Positions 51,032 through 62,949 of a stretch of 64,000 nt of DNA are shown piece after piece. A program made the position numbers and the translations under genes. The notes under the pieces are model-generated. The model was not told the origin of the DNA. It was given only the letters and a program-made list of their open reading frames with translations, and made no database searches. How positions within the stretch are numbered: position 1 is the first letter of the stretch; each line of letters opens with the position of its first letter. The stretch spans positions 186,001 to 250,000 of the forward strand of contig JAQOTA010000059.1 of assembly GCA_029532415.1 (NCBI GenBank), given 5' to 3'. The stretch is from Marasmius tenuissimus (lineage: Eukaryota; Basidiomycota; Agaricomycetes; Agaricales; Marasmiaceae).

Positions 51032-53915
51032 ATGGACGGAAAGACAGCTGAATTACTCCTCTATCAAGATGATGACGGTGATGTCGACGTCGACTCCGAG
51101 CTAGAGGAGTACCGCTTTGGATTATACCGAATGTTCATCAAAAAGAATGCGAGAGCCCGAGCGGCAGCGACTTATCCTGAAAGCCCCAGATGTGTACGGA
51201 GACAAGGGACTTCCGTAGTGCTGCGACGATTCTTCCGGGATATCACCCCTATAGCAGCGGGTCCGATTGGCTACAGTGTTATGGGGCACGTTGTAGGTGG
51301 GATTCTTCCAGTGGTGGAGGGGATTTTGGAGAGTCAGATCCTTCGTGTTGTAAGTGCCAAGTGCCAAGTGGTGCTTTTCGGATTTTGATATGTGAGTTCA
51401 TCTAATATATGAGCTGCAGTTTGAGGATGCCATTTCCAATCGGTGTCTGGACTCGAGGAATCTTGTGTTAGCGGTCGTTGCTCGATTGATTGTACGAAGA
51501 GTGGGCTCGCTCATTATGGGATGGTGGTGCGTGGTCTATCTCATCGAGCCCGACGAGTTGTGTCAACTCAGAGATGTTTGTATTCTGGTATCCACAGTGA
51601 TGCTCGGAGTGAAGTCCTCAAAGAGCGCGTACGAGTCTACTTTGACGGAATGATCTTTGCCAGTAAGCACACTTTACTCGTACGCCACATGCCCGACTTC
51701 GAGGTACTAAAGGGACTCCGACATCCTACTTGTCTACTTGTAGGACGACTTCGTATGGATCTCCCTACTGCTCTCCAAGGTAACCTTTCCTCACAAGCCA
51801 AACCTTCAGATACTGAAACTTGACATCAGACAAAAGAGATTATGATTATAGCGCATACGGGGCGGTCGGGAGTACACTATCCATTATCACCGAGATTGTC
51901 CATATCGTGGGCCGTGTCGGATTCCTGTCATCCGTAGGGGGGCTCGGTATAGGTCATTCAACCAGGCTGGGGCTCACGTTCTCTGCTCTGTGTCTTGTAC
52001 GGCCGTTGTTGGATGTGATGCCTACAATACTACCCCGGATGGCTTTTCTATCGGCCCTTGGGGCGGGAAATTGGATCTGGTCGACACGTACGTATCTTTC
52101 TCTCGATGTCCGGCTCAAGACTGACAATGTATGATGCACAAATGCTCTCCCCGGTCACACTAGCGCGGGTGATAGAGACGGTTAATGAGGACCTTCATCG
52201 ATACTTCTCGTTCGAGGAATTGGTCGAAACAGACTACAGGATGGATGTTATTAGTGGTGACCTTGTTGAACACGTTATTAATCGTGAGTGTATGTCGACT
52301 GTGCTCAGTTTTATCACGATGACCGATTTGATTGTCTTCGTTTGCTCACTGGCAGAGCGAGCAAAGTCGGCGATAGCAACGGGAGATATGGTCTTTGGCC
52401 TGAGGGGCGCGGAGGATATTTTCGTGAGACAATACATCGGTGTAGGCGCCGGGACCATTCGAAACCTTCAGTCAATTATGACGGCGGTGTTTGAGGATTG
52501 CGTCGAATATATGCCAATGGTCAGTTTCTTTTTTGTGGCATCAGTTGTCGCTTTCTGCCATCCAAATTGTGACCACTGCAATCACAGGTTTATTATGCCC
52601 TCCGTGTCATACGAAATCCTTCGGAGATCAGTCTTGCGACTATTACGACTCTGCAGACGTCGATGCTTAGCATCCGAGGGACTTTTTCCAACTTTCTGAT
52701 AGGCGTTACTGAGTTGAATCGTGCAGCGGTCGAGTTGAGGGGGATTTACGACCTCGAGGTAGTGAATAATGTCGTGAAAGACGAAGGTCAGCTTTCGTAC
52801 CCTGGGGAGAAAAGCTCAGAGGAAGGAATGGCTTTAGAGTTGAGGTATATGCTTTCTCTAACGACCAAGTCCGAACCTCAATTTTGATGTCCTTTGGAAC
52901 TCCAAGGAACGTCTCCTTCCGCTACCCGGGAAGCCAAAATATCGACGGCGCATTGGATGATGTATCATTCAAGATCGGTGCCGGCGAGTTGATTGTCGTG
53001 GTCGGAGCGAATGGGAGTGGCAAATCGACTTTGGTTAACATCCTCTCACGGTTGTATGATGCGACCTCCGGGCAGGTGCTGCTGGATGGCGTCGATATCA
53101 AGGAGTACAAGCTATCCGAGATTCGCCAAGCCGTTGCAATCTTAACGCAAGACCATCAGCTGTTTCCGGGTATCTCCCTCAAAGAGAACATCAGTCTCGG
53201 GGATGTTCATTGTGCGGAGGATGAGGTAGAGAGACGGATTGCAGAAGGGGTGAGGAAGGGGGGTGCAGAGAACGTGATCGGGAAGCTTGAACGTGGTGTA
53301 GATACGGTATTGGATTCGAGAGTTTTGAGATACTCACAGCTAGTGGACGAGGGAGATGAGACAAATCCGTTGGTGATCAAGATGGAGCAGCTGGAGAGGA
53401 CGTCTAATGTGTCGGGTGAGTCTCCTCACCTCCTTGTGCTTGAACGGCTCTGTTGACATATTCGTAGGCGGAGAGCGTCAGAGACTTGTTGCGTGAGCGC
53501 CACTCCCGTTCTTAAACCGTATCTTCTCCTAATCCCAATACTTATCCCCTTGCCTTCAGTTCCCGCACATTCATGCGAATGCAGTCAAACAGAATCAAAT
53601 TTGTCGCCGTTGACGAGCCTACGTCAGCTTTAGATCCGGAGGGTGAGCTGACGCTTTTTACTCAGCTTCGGGAGGCACGAGAAGGAAAGACTATGCTCTT
53701 CATTACCCATCGGTTCGGACCACTCACGAAACACGCTGATAATATCATGTGAGCGTGGTCAAGCTGAAGAGTTACCAGATCGACTCTAATATCTGGTTGT
53801 TAGTTGCATGAAAGACGGCAAGATCGTCGAGTTTGGGAACCATGCGTCGTTAATGGAGATGGATGGGGAGTATTGCAAGATGTACCGCATTCAGGCCGAC
53901 GCGTTTCAATCCTGA
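51032..53915 (+). CDS. ABC half-transporter (one membrane domain + one ATPase domain), copy B
   Basis: ATP-driven exporter-like protein of the MsbA/HlyB-type fold found in Agaricomycetes; substrate unknown. The ATG at 51032 gives MDGKTAELLLYQDDDGDVDV. The membrane part reads RRFFRDITPIAAGPIGYSVM, then HVVGGILPVVEGIL (51270-51330), SIITEIVHIVGRVGFLSSVG and SALCLVRPLLDVMPTILP. The ATPase has Walker A VVGANGSGKSTLVN (53000), Q-loop ILTQDHQLFPG, signature VSGGERQRLVA joined across an intron (53415-53466), Walker B FVAVDEPTSALDPEGEL and H-loop FITHRFG. About 30 acidic or polar residues (VDEGDETNPLVIKMEQLE) sit before the signature. About nine introns join in phase with no stops, so it looks intact. 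The end is YRIQADAFQS, stop TGA 53913. Confidence 0.85.
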
Positions 53916-54051
53916 GACTTGAGTATGGGGCGCGAAATCGGAGGCATCAACGGGAGGGGGGGACTCTACTGGCGATGAATAGTCAGTAGGATGATAGAGA
54001 CGACGAGAGTAACTCAAAAGACTCATCATTGTACTTACTGAATTAACGACT

Positions 54052-54240
54052 CCGGCTTCATCGGCCAGAACTTGAACAATTCCCACGCACGGACTCAAAG
54101 TTGAATTTTGCACGAGTTTCTTCACAGCGACGTCGATGCAAACTTAAATTACTCTTGTCACTTTCGCTGAGAGCGATTCGAGTGCGCTTGGATGACCTCT
54201 GTCTCTTTTCCCTCTCCTCCATCTTGCAACTCCTGAATCC
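54052..54240 (+). repeat. Dispersed flank repeat R3
   Basis: Contains cggcttcatcggccagaac, caattcccacgcacggact (54077-54095) and actcttgtcactttcg, in the same order as R1 and R2, about 140 bases after the stop of ABC copy B. Confidence 0.6.
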
Positions 54241-54439
54241 TCACGACTGCGCCGACTTCACTCACACTTCCTTGTACTAGTACTATTCCAACCTAAAGTT
54301 CATTCGCGAACACCACTTTGTGCCAAAAAAGAGGAGAACTCGATAAAGTGCCGCAGGAAATCAACTTGGGGGAGCTTCGGACTACCTACGTCCTGGTGCA
54401 CTCGTTCTGGATGCCCATAGGTTGTATAAACCCATATCC

Positions 54440-55975
54440 ATGCATTCCATAGTGACTGAAATAAATGGAGCCAAAGAAGAGGCAGAGATTACGCAGAATT
54501 CCCCAGAGCCCTCGCAGGATAACCCAGAGAAGGAGGTGGTGGATCAGTTTGGGATTTATGCGAGAGGGAAAACTGGAGTTTTGCTGCGGATACCCCCAGA
54601 AATCCTTCTCGAAATACTCGTCCTGTGCTGTTCGTCAGGCAGCGACCTAATACCCGGCCTTGAAGCCCAACTTCCGCCTCTCATTCTCTCCCATGTTTCC
54701 CGCTACTGGCGGAAGCTGGCATTCTCAACGCCCCAGCTATGGTCTCATTTCGCTCTCGACATAGGCTATTGCAGACCAGAGCTGCTTTCGTGTTACCTTG
54801 AACACTCCGAAGCAGCTCCATTGGATATTCAGTGCAGCGATCTGGCAGGCTCAGAACCTCCCCGCTTCTGCGCAAAGAAACGGGAGGTTATCTATGCCCT
54901 GTTGTCCCATTCCAGGAGGTGGCGATCCGCATCGTTCGACTTGGATTCTCATCGCGAGTGGAAACGCGCGATCAAAGCATTGTTGGAGCCGCCATCGTTT
55001 CCAATGCTCGAAGCACTAGACTTGTGGGGAGGAGCTTTCTTCTCCAAAAGCCCTGAACAGGATATACTGCATAGGCTTTTCCCGAAGACTCGATCCATCA
55101 GGTCACTCTCCATGGGATTTGCTGTACGAAAGTCGACTTTATGCATCCCTCTACCCCTTCAGCCCCGTCGTCTCACGTATAGCTACGAGCTTCGCGACGT
55201 GGACAGTCTCGGGATTCTGGAACAGTTTCCAGAGACGGAAGAGCTCACCATCGACTACTGTTCTCTCACCTGGGAATTCGCCGTGAATGCCACGATCAAA
55301 CGACATTTTCATCACAAGTCTTTGACTACCTTGTTCATCCGGTTCTGCCGCGGAGAGGAGGACGAGTACTACTCCGAATACGAGCCCTGCAAATATAGCC
55401 TCTACCTCCTCTTCCGCACATTGACCCTACCGGCACTCACACGCTTGCATGTTCTTCATCCGCAAGTGTGCTATTGCGACTCTAGCCATGGTCGGGAGGT
55501 TCCTCTGGTGTACCCTTGGGACAGCGAAGGATTCAAAGGGCTAATCATGCGCTCTCAGTGCTCCCTCGACCGACTCCTACTCATCGATGTCCCGCTAAAG
55601 TCATCGGACATTCATGACATCCTCATCACCTGTCCCTCGCTGACCAAGTTCATTTACCACGAGTTTGGAGGGAAGGATGCAACGCTTCACTTGTTGGAAC
55701 TACTGGCCAATGGTGAACCAGGTCCTCCCCTCCCAGCACTCAAACACCTCGGAATCGCGGTGGGGGGACCGTCCACCCCAGGAACCATGGCCGCCGAGGA
55801 GGAGTCGGCCATCATCGTGAAGGTCGATGAAATGTCCACGGCGCGATGTGGAATGCATCTCAACCCGTTGGAGTTATCTCTTGACTTACGTCGGCCTTTG
55901 CTGCCCTCGTCGAGAGAGGTCCTCGAGGGGATTAGCCGGGAGGCCATTTCTAGCGTTTCCGTTTCTCTAGGTTGA
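54440..55975 (+). CDS. F-box/LRR-like protein, single exon
   Basis: 511 residues in one uninterrupted frame; the ATG at 54440 is chosen over a TTG six codons upstream. An F-box-like segment reads LLRIPPEILLEILVLCCSSG, then LILSHVSRYWRKLAFSTPQL and WSHFAL. This is the common Agaricomycete pattern of F-box followed by a conserved W-x-x-[IL]-x-[IL]. The rest is leucine-rich and irregular (LEALDLWGGAFF, LTRLHVLHP, LDRLLLIDVPL). It probably supplies target choice to an SCF ubiquitin ligase. It sits between the ABC array (A, B) and the second DUF4139 gene on the same strand as A and B. It is intronless in an intron-rich region, so retro-insertion is possible but unproven. Confidence 0.85.
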   Translation: MHSIVTEINGAKEEAEITQNSPEPSQDNPEKEVVDQFGIYARGKTGVLLRIPPEILLEILVLCCSSGSDLIPGLEAQLPPLILSHVSRYWRKLAFSTPQLWSHFALDIGYCRPELLSCYLEHSEAAPLDIQCSDLAGSEPPRFCAKKREVIYALLSHSRRWRSASFDLDSHREWKRAIKALLEPPSFPMLEALDLWGGAFFSKSPEQDILHRLFPKTRSIRSLSMGFAVRKSTLCIPLPLQPRRLTYSYELRDVDSLGILEQFPETEELTIDYCSLTWEFAVNATIKRHFHHKSLTTLFIRFCRGEEDEYYSEYEPCKYSLYLLFRTLTLPALTRLHVLHPQVCYCDSSHGREVPLVYPWDSEGFKGLIMRSQCSLDRLLLIDVPLKSSDIHDILITCPSLTKFIYHEFGGKDATLHLLELLANGEPGPPLPALKHLGIAVGGPSTPGTMAAEEESAIIVKVDEMSTARCGMHLNPLELSLDLRRPLLPSSREVLEGISREAISSVSVSLG

Positions 55976-56233
55976 ATTGTTGGCTTTTTATGTTGGCCGG
56001 ACCAGATACTTATAGACTTGTTTCGTACTCGTATTGTAGCATAGCACCCCCCCACCCCACCTCAAGCGCCGCCTCCCCCTCACTCTACTCTCCTCACACT
56101 CTACGCGTTACCTAGTCCCCTTTACCCATGTACTATAATCACACTGTCCAAATTCAGCGAAACACCCGTTTACCACGAAAACAGAATGGCTGGTATATCC
56201 AAGGAGAGCAACAGTAGATACAAAATCACAAAA

Positions 56234-58294
56234 TCACAACCCAGTCACCCTCATCTTCGCCGGCATACTAACCTCCCACTGCAAACTTAGATTGACCTTT
56301 TCTCCTGCCGGAACCTCACATAGCCAGTTTATCTTGCCATCGCTCCCTAATGCATTCCCATCCACAGACTCCTCATCCGCGCCATCCCACTGCACAAAGA
56401 TCCCGTTCGCAACCTTCACGCTCGGTCCCACACTCGAGGTGACCACATCTGCCACCGAAACTGACGCCGCCTTCGTATGACCCGACTCTGCCTTCTTCGT
56501 GGAGGTGGCTTTGAAGGTACCAGTGTTCTCATTCGAACCCGAGCCCACCCCACTATTGGTTGGGAGCTTCAACTCAGGTTTAACGAGCTTCACGTTGATA
56601 GATGAATCTTCCGAGACGGGAATTTGGTCGACAATCTTGAGGAACGAGACTGGGGCGGTCTTGGTATTGTGCACCGTCACTCGTTGGATGTAGACCTGAG
56701 TGGCGGATTTCGAGTAGAAGCCGGTGGTCGTGGCCTTCTTGGAAACGGGATGGTATGTGATTCGTACTGCTTGGTCCAAGCTTGAGAGAACGGGGATCAG
56801 TGACTAGAGAAAGCCAGACGCCGCCGAAACATACCCGAGAGGACAGTCAAAGCTCTCCTGTGGGCTGACTGCTGGCACATCAGATTTGGAGATAAAACTT
56901 CCATCAACATATACGCTGGCGTTTCCGGCAAGCAAAGCATATTCGGAGTCATTCTTGACCTTCGCCTGAACAGGTGTAGACATGTCGAATTAGCGTCTTA
57001 ATCGGAAGTAACTTGTGCCACAGATACCTTCAGGTGCACTCTCGTATCCAACTTGGGTACAGCATACCAAGTCATAGCCGCGTCCAAATCGAGTTCTACG
57101 ATCGTAAAGGTATGTTCTCCGTCGTCGGCGGGAATCGTTACAAGACCTGGGACCCGAAACGTTGCGCTGAAAGAGCCCTTGGATGTGACTTCAGTCGTCA
57201 AATGGTCCATTGCATCAGATTCAAGGCCACGATATGAATCTTCAATGGTGGGATCGTATGTCTCGTATGTCTCGTTGCTGATGCCTCGATCACGGGACCT
57301 ATGGGCAAACACTCTTCTGGCTTTCACCATCGGCCGATACGGCGATAGCGTCCATTGGTCGAGGATTGGTAAATTGACACCGAAGGTTGGGGTTGCAGTT
57401 TCAAGAGTCAACGGAACGCCATCCCATGCCTGTGTTGCAATGAGGGTTCGTGCGAGATAGAAAAACGCGAGTATGGGCGTACCTCTCTGGTTGAATTCTG
57501 GATTACGGCCTTGTAGATCAAATTGACAGGATTTTCTTTGCCAGACGTATCGACACGAACGTCGTATGCAGCCTTCCAGCTTGCGGAGGACACCCCTATG
57601 TGAGATTGGTCAGACCTTTTAACATATGGTAGGAAAGAGACCAGCACGTACCATAAATCAACAGAAGTTCCACTTCCGTCTCCGATTGAGCAACGACCCC
57701 AATCGAGACACGAAACCCAAGGTCGAGGTGGGTCTTTGGTGCAACCTTCTTCCGCTCTTCCTGGATCTTCTCCTCGAGTCTCTTGAGTTCCTTCTGCAAA
57801 GTCATGGACTTGTCCTCCAGTTGACCTGCCGACGTGTCATAGTCTTTCATTACATCGCCAAGCTCGCCTGACTTGACAAACTCAGCCTTCACCGAGCCTA
57901 GGAATCCCTCCAAAGCAGCAATTGACTTGTTACACCGCTCGAGCGCCTTCTCAGTACGCGCTTTCTTGTGCAAGAGGTCCTCAAGCTCGAGGCTTGTCGG
58001 AAGTTTGGACTCGTGCTTGATCGCGCTCAAATTCACATCGTGAATAGTAGCTGGACCGCGCCCTTCGACTCTACAAGAAATCATATCAACAAAACTGCTA
58101 CCAAAGATACAGCAAAAAACATACCTCAATGAGTCTTGTATCAGTGCCCAGGGAAGCCCCTCAATCTCTATACTGTTCTGACCCTCTTTCACTGTAAATT
58201 TAAATGAACGAGTGATTTCCGCGCGTGTGCCATAAAGGCTAACTGCAATCATCTTGCTAGCTTCAGCGTGGTTGAGTCGGATATCGGTCGCCAT
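56234..58294 (-). CDS. DUF4140/DUF4139 (MuiA-like) protein, copy 2
   Basis: Paralog of the gene at 45904-47975, with the same layout and intron positions. The ATG at 58294 gives MATDIRLNHAEASKMIAVSL. DUF4140: LYGTRAEITRSFKFTVKEGQ, IEGLPWALIQDSLRVEGRGP. The coiled-coil part is longer and more charged (SMTLQKELKRLEEKIQEERK). DUF4139: VELLLIYGVSSASWKAAYDV, then LTLETATPTFGVNLPILDQW and TFRVPGLVTIPADDGEHTFT. It continues with MTWYAVPKLDTRVHLKV and ITYHPVSKKATTTGFYSKS. It ends QWEVSMPAKMRVTGL, stop at 56234. The frame is open across about seven exons. It lies just left of ABC copies C and D, as copy 1 lies just left of A and B. Function is unknown; no membrane segment or signal peptide is evident. 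Confidence 0.85.
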
Positions 58295-59038
58295 GTCGGA
58301 GTCTGGTGAGTAGAAGAAATAGGAGTCCTCGTCGTATTTGGGCCGTGTCAGCGTCTTTTAAGACATAGTGAAAGCTGTAGATGCTGTAGTACCCGTTCGC
58401 GACTGAATATGGTCAGGTGAGGGTTATTTGACGCGTTCGATATCAGGTTCGTGGTAAACTGAATTCAAGGGCGGTGTTGACGACAACGATGGGGAAAGGG
58501 CTTCTCCCTGTTGTTCACATTGGCACTGGGCACAGGAATTCGTTCATTCTGCTGCGGAAGTTGGTATGGTTTTGTTCTGCGAGGACACTCGCATCATGAC
58601 GTTCGAAGGAAGAGAAGAATGAAGGTGTAGAAGGCGCGGGTGATACTAGATAGTGAACGTGCAGAACTAAGTGATTAATGCTTACATACGCACCCATAAG
58701 TCGCATTGGCTCCAACTGCATCTGGCTTCAATGTATCGTTGTTTCATTCTTTCTGGAGAGGGTCGAAGAGGGTGAAGGAAAGGTGATACATTTATTACGG
58801 TAAAATGGGACCATAACCAGTTGTGCTCTGGAGTCTGTCCGCCTGTTTCCCGACCCTCGATGATCTGGCAGTTACCAGAGACCTCAATAACGATGTGAGT
58901 ATCGATTAGTGATTGGTGAATATTATTTTGAACAACCAGGAGCGTATATTGGCCTCTGTAATCTGGATAATGACATATGTCGCTATGCAGACTCTGACAA
59001 TCTGCCTCTCGGTCGATGATACCATCCACCTTCGTAGA
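58295..59038. other. Intergenic region between DUF4139 copy 2 and ABC copy C
   Basis: About 740 bases with no supported gene. It holds the promoter of the DUF4139 gene and the 3' side of copy C. No copy of the R1-R3 flank repeat was found here. Confidence 0.5.
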
Positions 59039-61862
59039 TTAGGTTCCAGATTCGAATGGTTTGGCCTGAATACTATACATTCGACGGTACTCTCCATTTA
59101 ATTCCATCAGCGTTGTGTGGTTCCCAAATTCGGCGACCGTCCCGTCCTTCATGCAACTAGTACCAAGCCAGGTCAGCGAGTTCAAAGTCGATGGCATTAC
59201 GAGGGCTCACTCACATGATATTATCAGCATACTTCGTAAGTGGTCCAAACCGATGGGTGATAAATAGCATAGTCTTCCCTTTCCGTGCTTCCCGAAGTCG
59301 GGTGAAAAGCGCTAGCTCGCCTTCTGGGTCTAATGCGGATGTAGGCTCGTCTACTGCGACGAGTTTTATCTTATCGGATTGAATTCTCATGAAGGTCCGG
59401 GAGCTAAAGGTGGGAAGCAAACATCAAAATCCCAAAGCACTATGGTTCGAGGGTTGGAAGTGACACCTACGCGACAAGCCTCTGTCTCTCTCCACCTACA
59501 AGTTTCGGCCACGTCAATAGAGTGCCCGAGAGCATATATCTGGGAACAGGGAACGCACCTGATACACTCGACACCTTCCGCAGCTGCTTAAACTTGACCG
59601 CAAGCGGATTTGTCTCGTCCTCCTCATCTAGTAGGTACCCCTGGCTAGGAGTCATCGAATTCAGCACCGTATCAACCCCTTCCTCGAGTTTTCCAACCAC
59701 GCGCTCCGCACCTCCTTTCTTCACCGCTTCCGCAATCCGTTCTTCGATCTCGTTCTCTGAACAATCGACGTCCCCAAGGCGGATATTCTCTTTCAATGAG
59801 AATCCAGGAAACAGATTATGTCCCTGTGTCAAGATCGCGATGGACCGCCGAATATCGAACAACTTGTATTCCTTGATGTCTATGCCGTCCACGAGAACCT
59901 GTCCCGAGGTGGTATCATACAACCGAGAGAGGACGTTGACCAAGGTTGATTTGCCACTCCCGTTCGCTCCGACGATCACAGTCAAGTCTCCGGCACCGAT
60001 CTTGAACGATACGTCGTTGAGAGCACTGGAGATGGCCTGGCTTCCGGGATAGTTAAACACGACGTTCCTTGGATTTGTGGTCTTAAGCTGGTCGCACGCA
60101 ACGAACAACGTATCGAGCCAGACATACCTCAGTTCCAAGGACATTCCCTCTCCTGAGCTCTTCTCTCCAGGATAAGAAAGTTGACCCTCGTCCTTAACGA
60201 TATTATGAACCGTCTCTAGGTCATAGAGCGCCTGAAGCTGTGCCCCATACTGCTTCATACGCGAGAAGCTGCTGGTGACAGATTGGTAAGTACTTCGAAG
60301 ACTCCGCATTGACATCTGCAGCGTCGTGACGCTCGTAATACTGATCTCCGAAGGGTTGTATGCGATATGGATGATGTAATAAACCTAAAGATAAAGAATC
60401 TGATGCTCAGCCAGTAGGAAGAAAGGCGAAGGCGAACGGAACCAGACCATGGGTACATATTCAAGAAGACCGTCAAACATCCCGCTGATGATTGGTAGAA
60501 CGCGAGACGTCCCCTCCCGTTCTGCAAAGATCTGATCAGGCGTTCTCTCATCGACATTCTCCAGGACCATTAAAGTCTTGTTATGTTCTGCAGAGGACAT
60601 CAAGTCAAAGATTAGCACACATTGTTGTCCAACTATAAGCTTTGAACTCATGCTTACGGTCAATGATGTGCTCGACTAGGTTGCCACTGATGATATCCAT
60701 CCTGTAGGTGCCCGAGACAAGCCCTGACAAGGCTCGATTTCGTTGAAGGTCCTCGCTTGCCGTTTCTATCACTCGTGCTGGTTTTCCAGACAGAAAGATG
60801 TCAGCTGAGTCGGAGACATGCAATAATGGATACGCACGCGTCGAAAAGATCCAATTGCGACTACTGAGATTGAAACTCAAAGCCCGGGGGAGAATTGCGA
60901 GTAAGGAGTAGCACAAGGGTCGTAAAAGGCACAGGGCTGAAAATACAATCCCTGGATTGTAGCTCGCCGATCCTCCACGAGCGACGGAGGACGCGAAAGT
61001 GACGCTACCCACCACGTGAACAACTTGCTGTATGACGGAGAATGTGCTTGTTATAGCTTGGTATCCAATGTGGTGATGTCTGATGGCTCTTCTGTCTGAC
61101 GGGATTTCAGTCAAGGTTAAGGTTGAGGAGCTCGTCAGATACCATGGAGAGTAGCAGTCGGTAAATCGATTCGTAGCCTCCCTGTAGGATACCATGAGCA
61201 GTGTTCATGTCACTAGAAAGAATGTAGCCACACCAGCGAACATGATCCCATCGAAATAGTTCTTCACACGCGCCTGTATCTTGTTGCTGCCTCTTCTACT
61301 GCATATGTAGATGCCTCTGAGCGAACTAACTGAAATAGGAGGGGCAATAGACCACGCACCACCATTGCATCGCTTCCACATTGACTCTCTGTACGACGAG
61401 TCGAGGAATAACGGCGAAGGCAAAGGCTCTCCAATCTAAGGAACGAACAGCGATGGCGTTTTCAAGCTACGCCATGCACGTGAGCATCAGCAAATCGACC
61501 TGGTATACCCATGTTCAATAGTGGAGAATACTCACGACTCGAAGAATCCGGACCTCCAATGCTCCCTCAGCCACGGGCATAATCCCACGGACAATATGCC
61601 CGACAACACTGAAAAGAACAGGTCCTGCTGCAATGGGGAGTATTTCCTTGAAGAGTCTTTTCAAGACTTCTGACGTCTTGCCCCATGTCGCCTGCGTCTG
61701 CGAGATTGTCCCGATTCTGTTCATTCCGTGCAAAGTGCCCCGAGATTTCTTGTCTTTTTCGATGTACATCCGATGAAGTCCGAGGTGGAACACGTCCAGC
61801 TTGGAGTCCACATCCTGCATGATGTCTCGTTGTGAAACCGCTGACTTGTTGCCGTGGATCAT
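59039..61862 (-). CDS. ABC half-transporter, copy C
   Basis: Same family as copy B. The ATG at 61862 gives MIHGNKSAVSQRDIMQDVDS. Membrane part: LKRLFKEILPIAAGPVLFSV, VGHIVRGIMPVAEGALEVRI, VIQQVVHVVGSVTFASSV and SALCLLRPLCYSLLAILPRA. Next come VIETASEDLQRN and DLETVHNIVKDEGQLSYPGE. ATPase part: Walker A IVGANGSGKSTLVNVLSR, Q-loop ILTQGHNLFPG (Gly in place of the usual Asp after Gln), signature VSGGERQRLVA after splicing, Walker B LVAVDEPTSALDPEGELALF and H-loop FITHRFGPL. The stop (TAA, 59039-59041) comes after AKPFESGT, so the extreme C-terminus differs from B and D (AFQS). The intron before the signature is stop-free and a multiple of three. The gene looks intact; substrate unknown. Confidence 0.85.
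59496..59558 (-). other. In-frame, stop-free intron of ABC copy C (63 nt)
   Basis: On the minus strand it runs from GTGCGT to CTTGTAG. Reading through would insert 21 residues (within GAFPVPRYMLSGTLLTWPKL) between VS and GGERQ of the ABC signature. The matching introns of B (52 nt) and D (67 nt) are not multiples of three. Confidence 0.8.
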
Positions 61863-62949
61863 TGAGAAGGTGATTGAGGTGAGAGTCGACCAGCAAGATG
61901 CGATTCTAAGTATATATGATAGGATCCCGCTGACTCGAATTTTGTTGTAGATCAAGCCGCAGTCCTGAGGTCCGACAAGTATGGGTAGTCATTCGGCGCC
62001 CTTCATTCAAACGTCGTTCACAGCGGCCACTAGTCACAATACCAGTACTGATGAGACATGAGTGGAGTGACCATAGAACGTAGATCCGGCGTAACTTACC
62101 CAGGACAGAATACCCAGGCGCCCGCCTCCCTCGAGTTCTCGAGTAATACGTAGCGACAACCACCGAGCAATTGTGAGGGTTGAGCATGGGATTTGAGGTG
62201 GAGATGACGTCGATTCAAAAGGTTGGGGTCAACCGTCGTTCAGCTGAAGGGCATACGACGATGTCTTTGGTTGGAAAGAATCGGAGAGTAAAGATATAGT
62301 TTTGGTGAGGGAGACAACGCTGCCAAATCCTCAAGCAATCAATGGTGTGTATTCATGGGTCCTCTCTAACGGTCGTTGAGTCTTGAAGACAGAGTTTAAC
62401 GATCATTGATTCTCGAGCCTGTAGATGAGTCATGACGCGGGAATAAACGAGATCAAAGAACGAAAAAAAAAGTAGACAATTTACGCGTACGTTCATACAA
62501 TGCTCCTCGTGGAGAATTCGCTGTTCGTGAAGTGTCATTGTGGGGTTGAAAGGGCAAGGAGAACTTCAAACGTTGCTGTCCAGTGCCAACGTTTGACTTC
62601 CGGCACCGGGCAGGCAAAGAGGTTGTGCGCGGCCCGAGCGATCCGCCGCTAGGCTATAGAATCTCGGTGTAGCGTACAGTACTTCGGATGCATGCCTAAT
62701 CCCGGCTTGATGTCTGGATGACGCCCTAAGCTCTATAGAGCCCGGAGGACGGAGCATGTCATTCGCTCCAAGGTGTAGCATTAGGATCCGGAGACCGCTG
62801 ACTGACAGTGACTGTTGCCGGATTGTTATGTTCAAGGCGCATTCAACGATATGATACTATATTATAATTCCCTTTTCTTGTTGGTTCCGCAGGAATGAGG
62901 CTTTATCTCCTCGCTTGCTATACCAATACCTCTGAGACATCACCTGGAC
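61863..62949. other. Spacer between ABC copies C and D
   Basis: About 1.1 kb, upstream of copy C and downstream of copy D. Minus frames of up to 93 codons (for example 62835-62566) have no ATG start with support. No repeat matching R1-R3 was seen. Confidence 0.5.

Noticed and set aside
62566..62835. Minus-strand frame containing LMLHLGANDML, which resembles the GxND block of SGNH/GDSL hydrolases
   Set aside because: Only one short block matches. There is no upstream GDS motif or downstream Asp-His block, so it is most likely chance.
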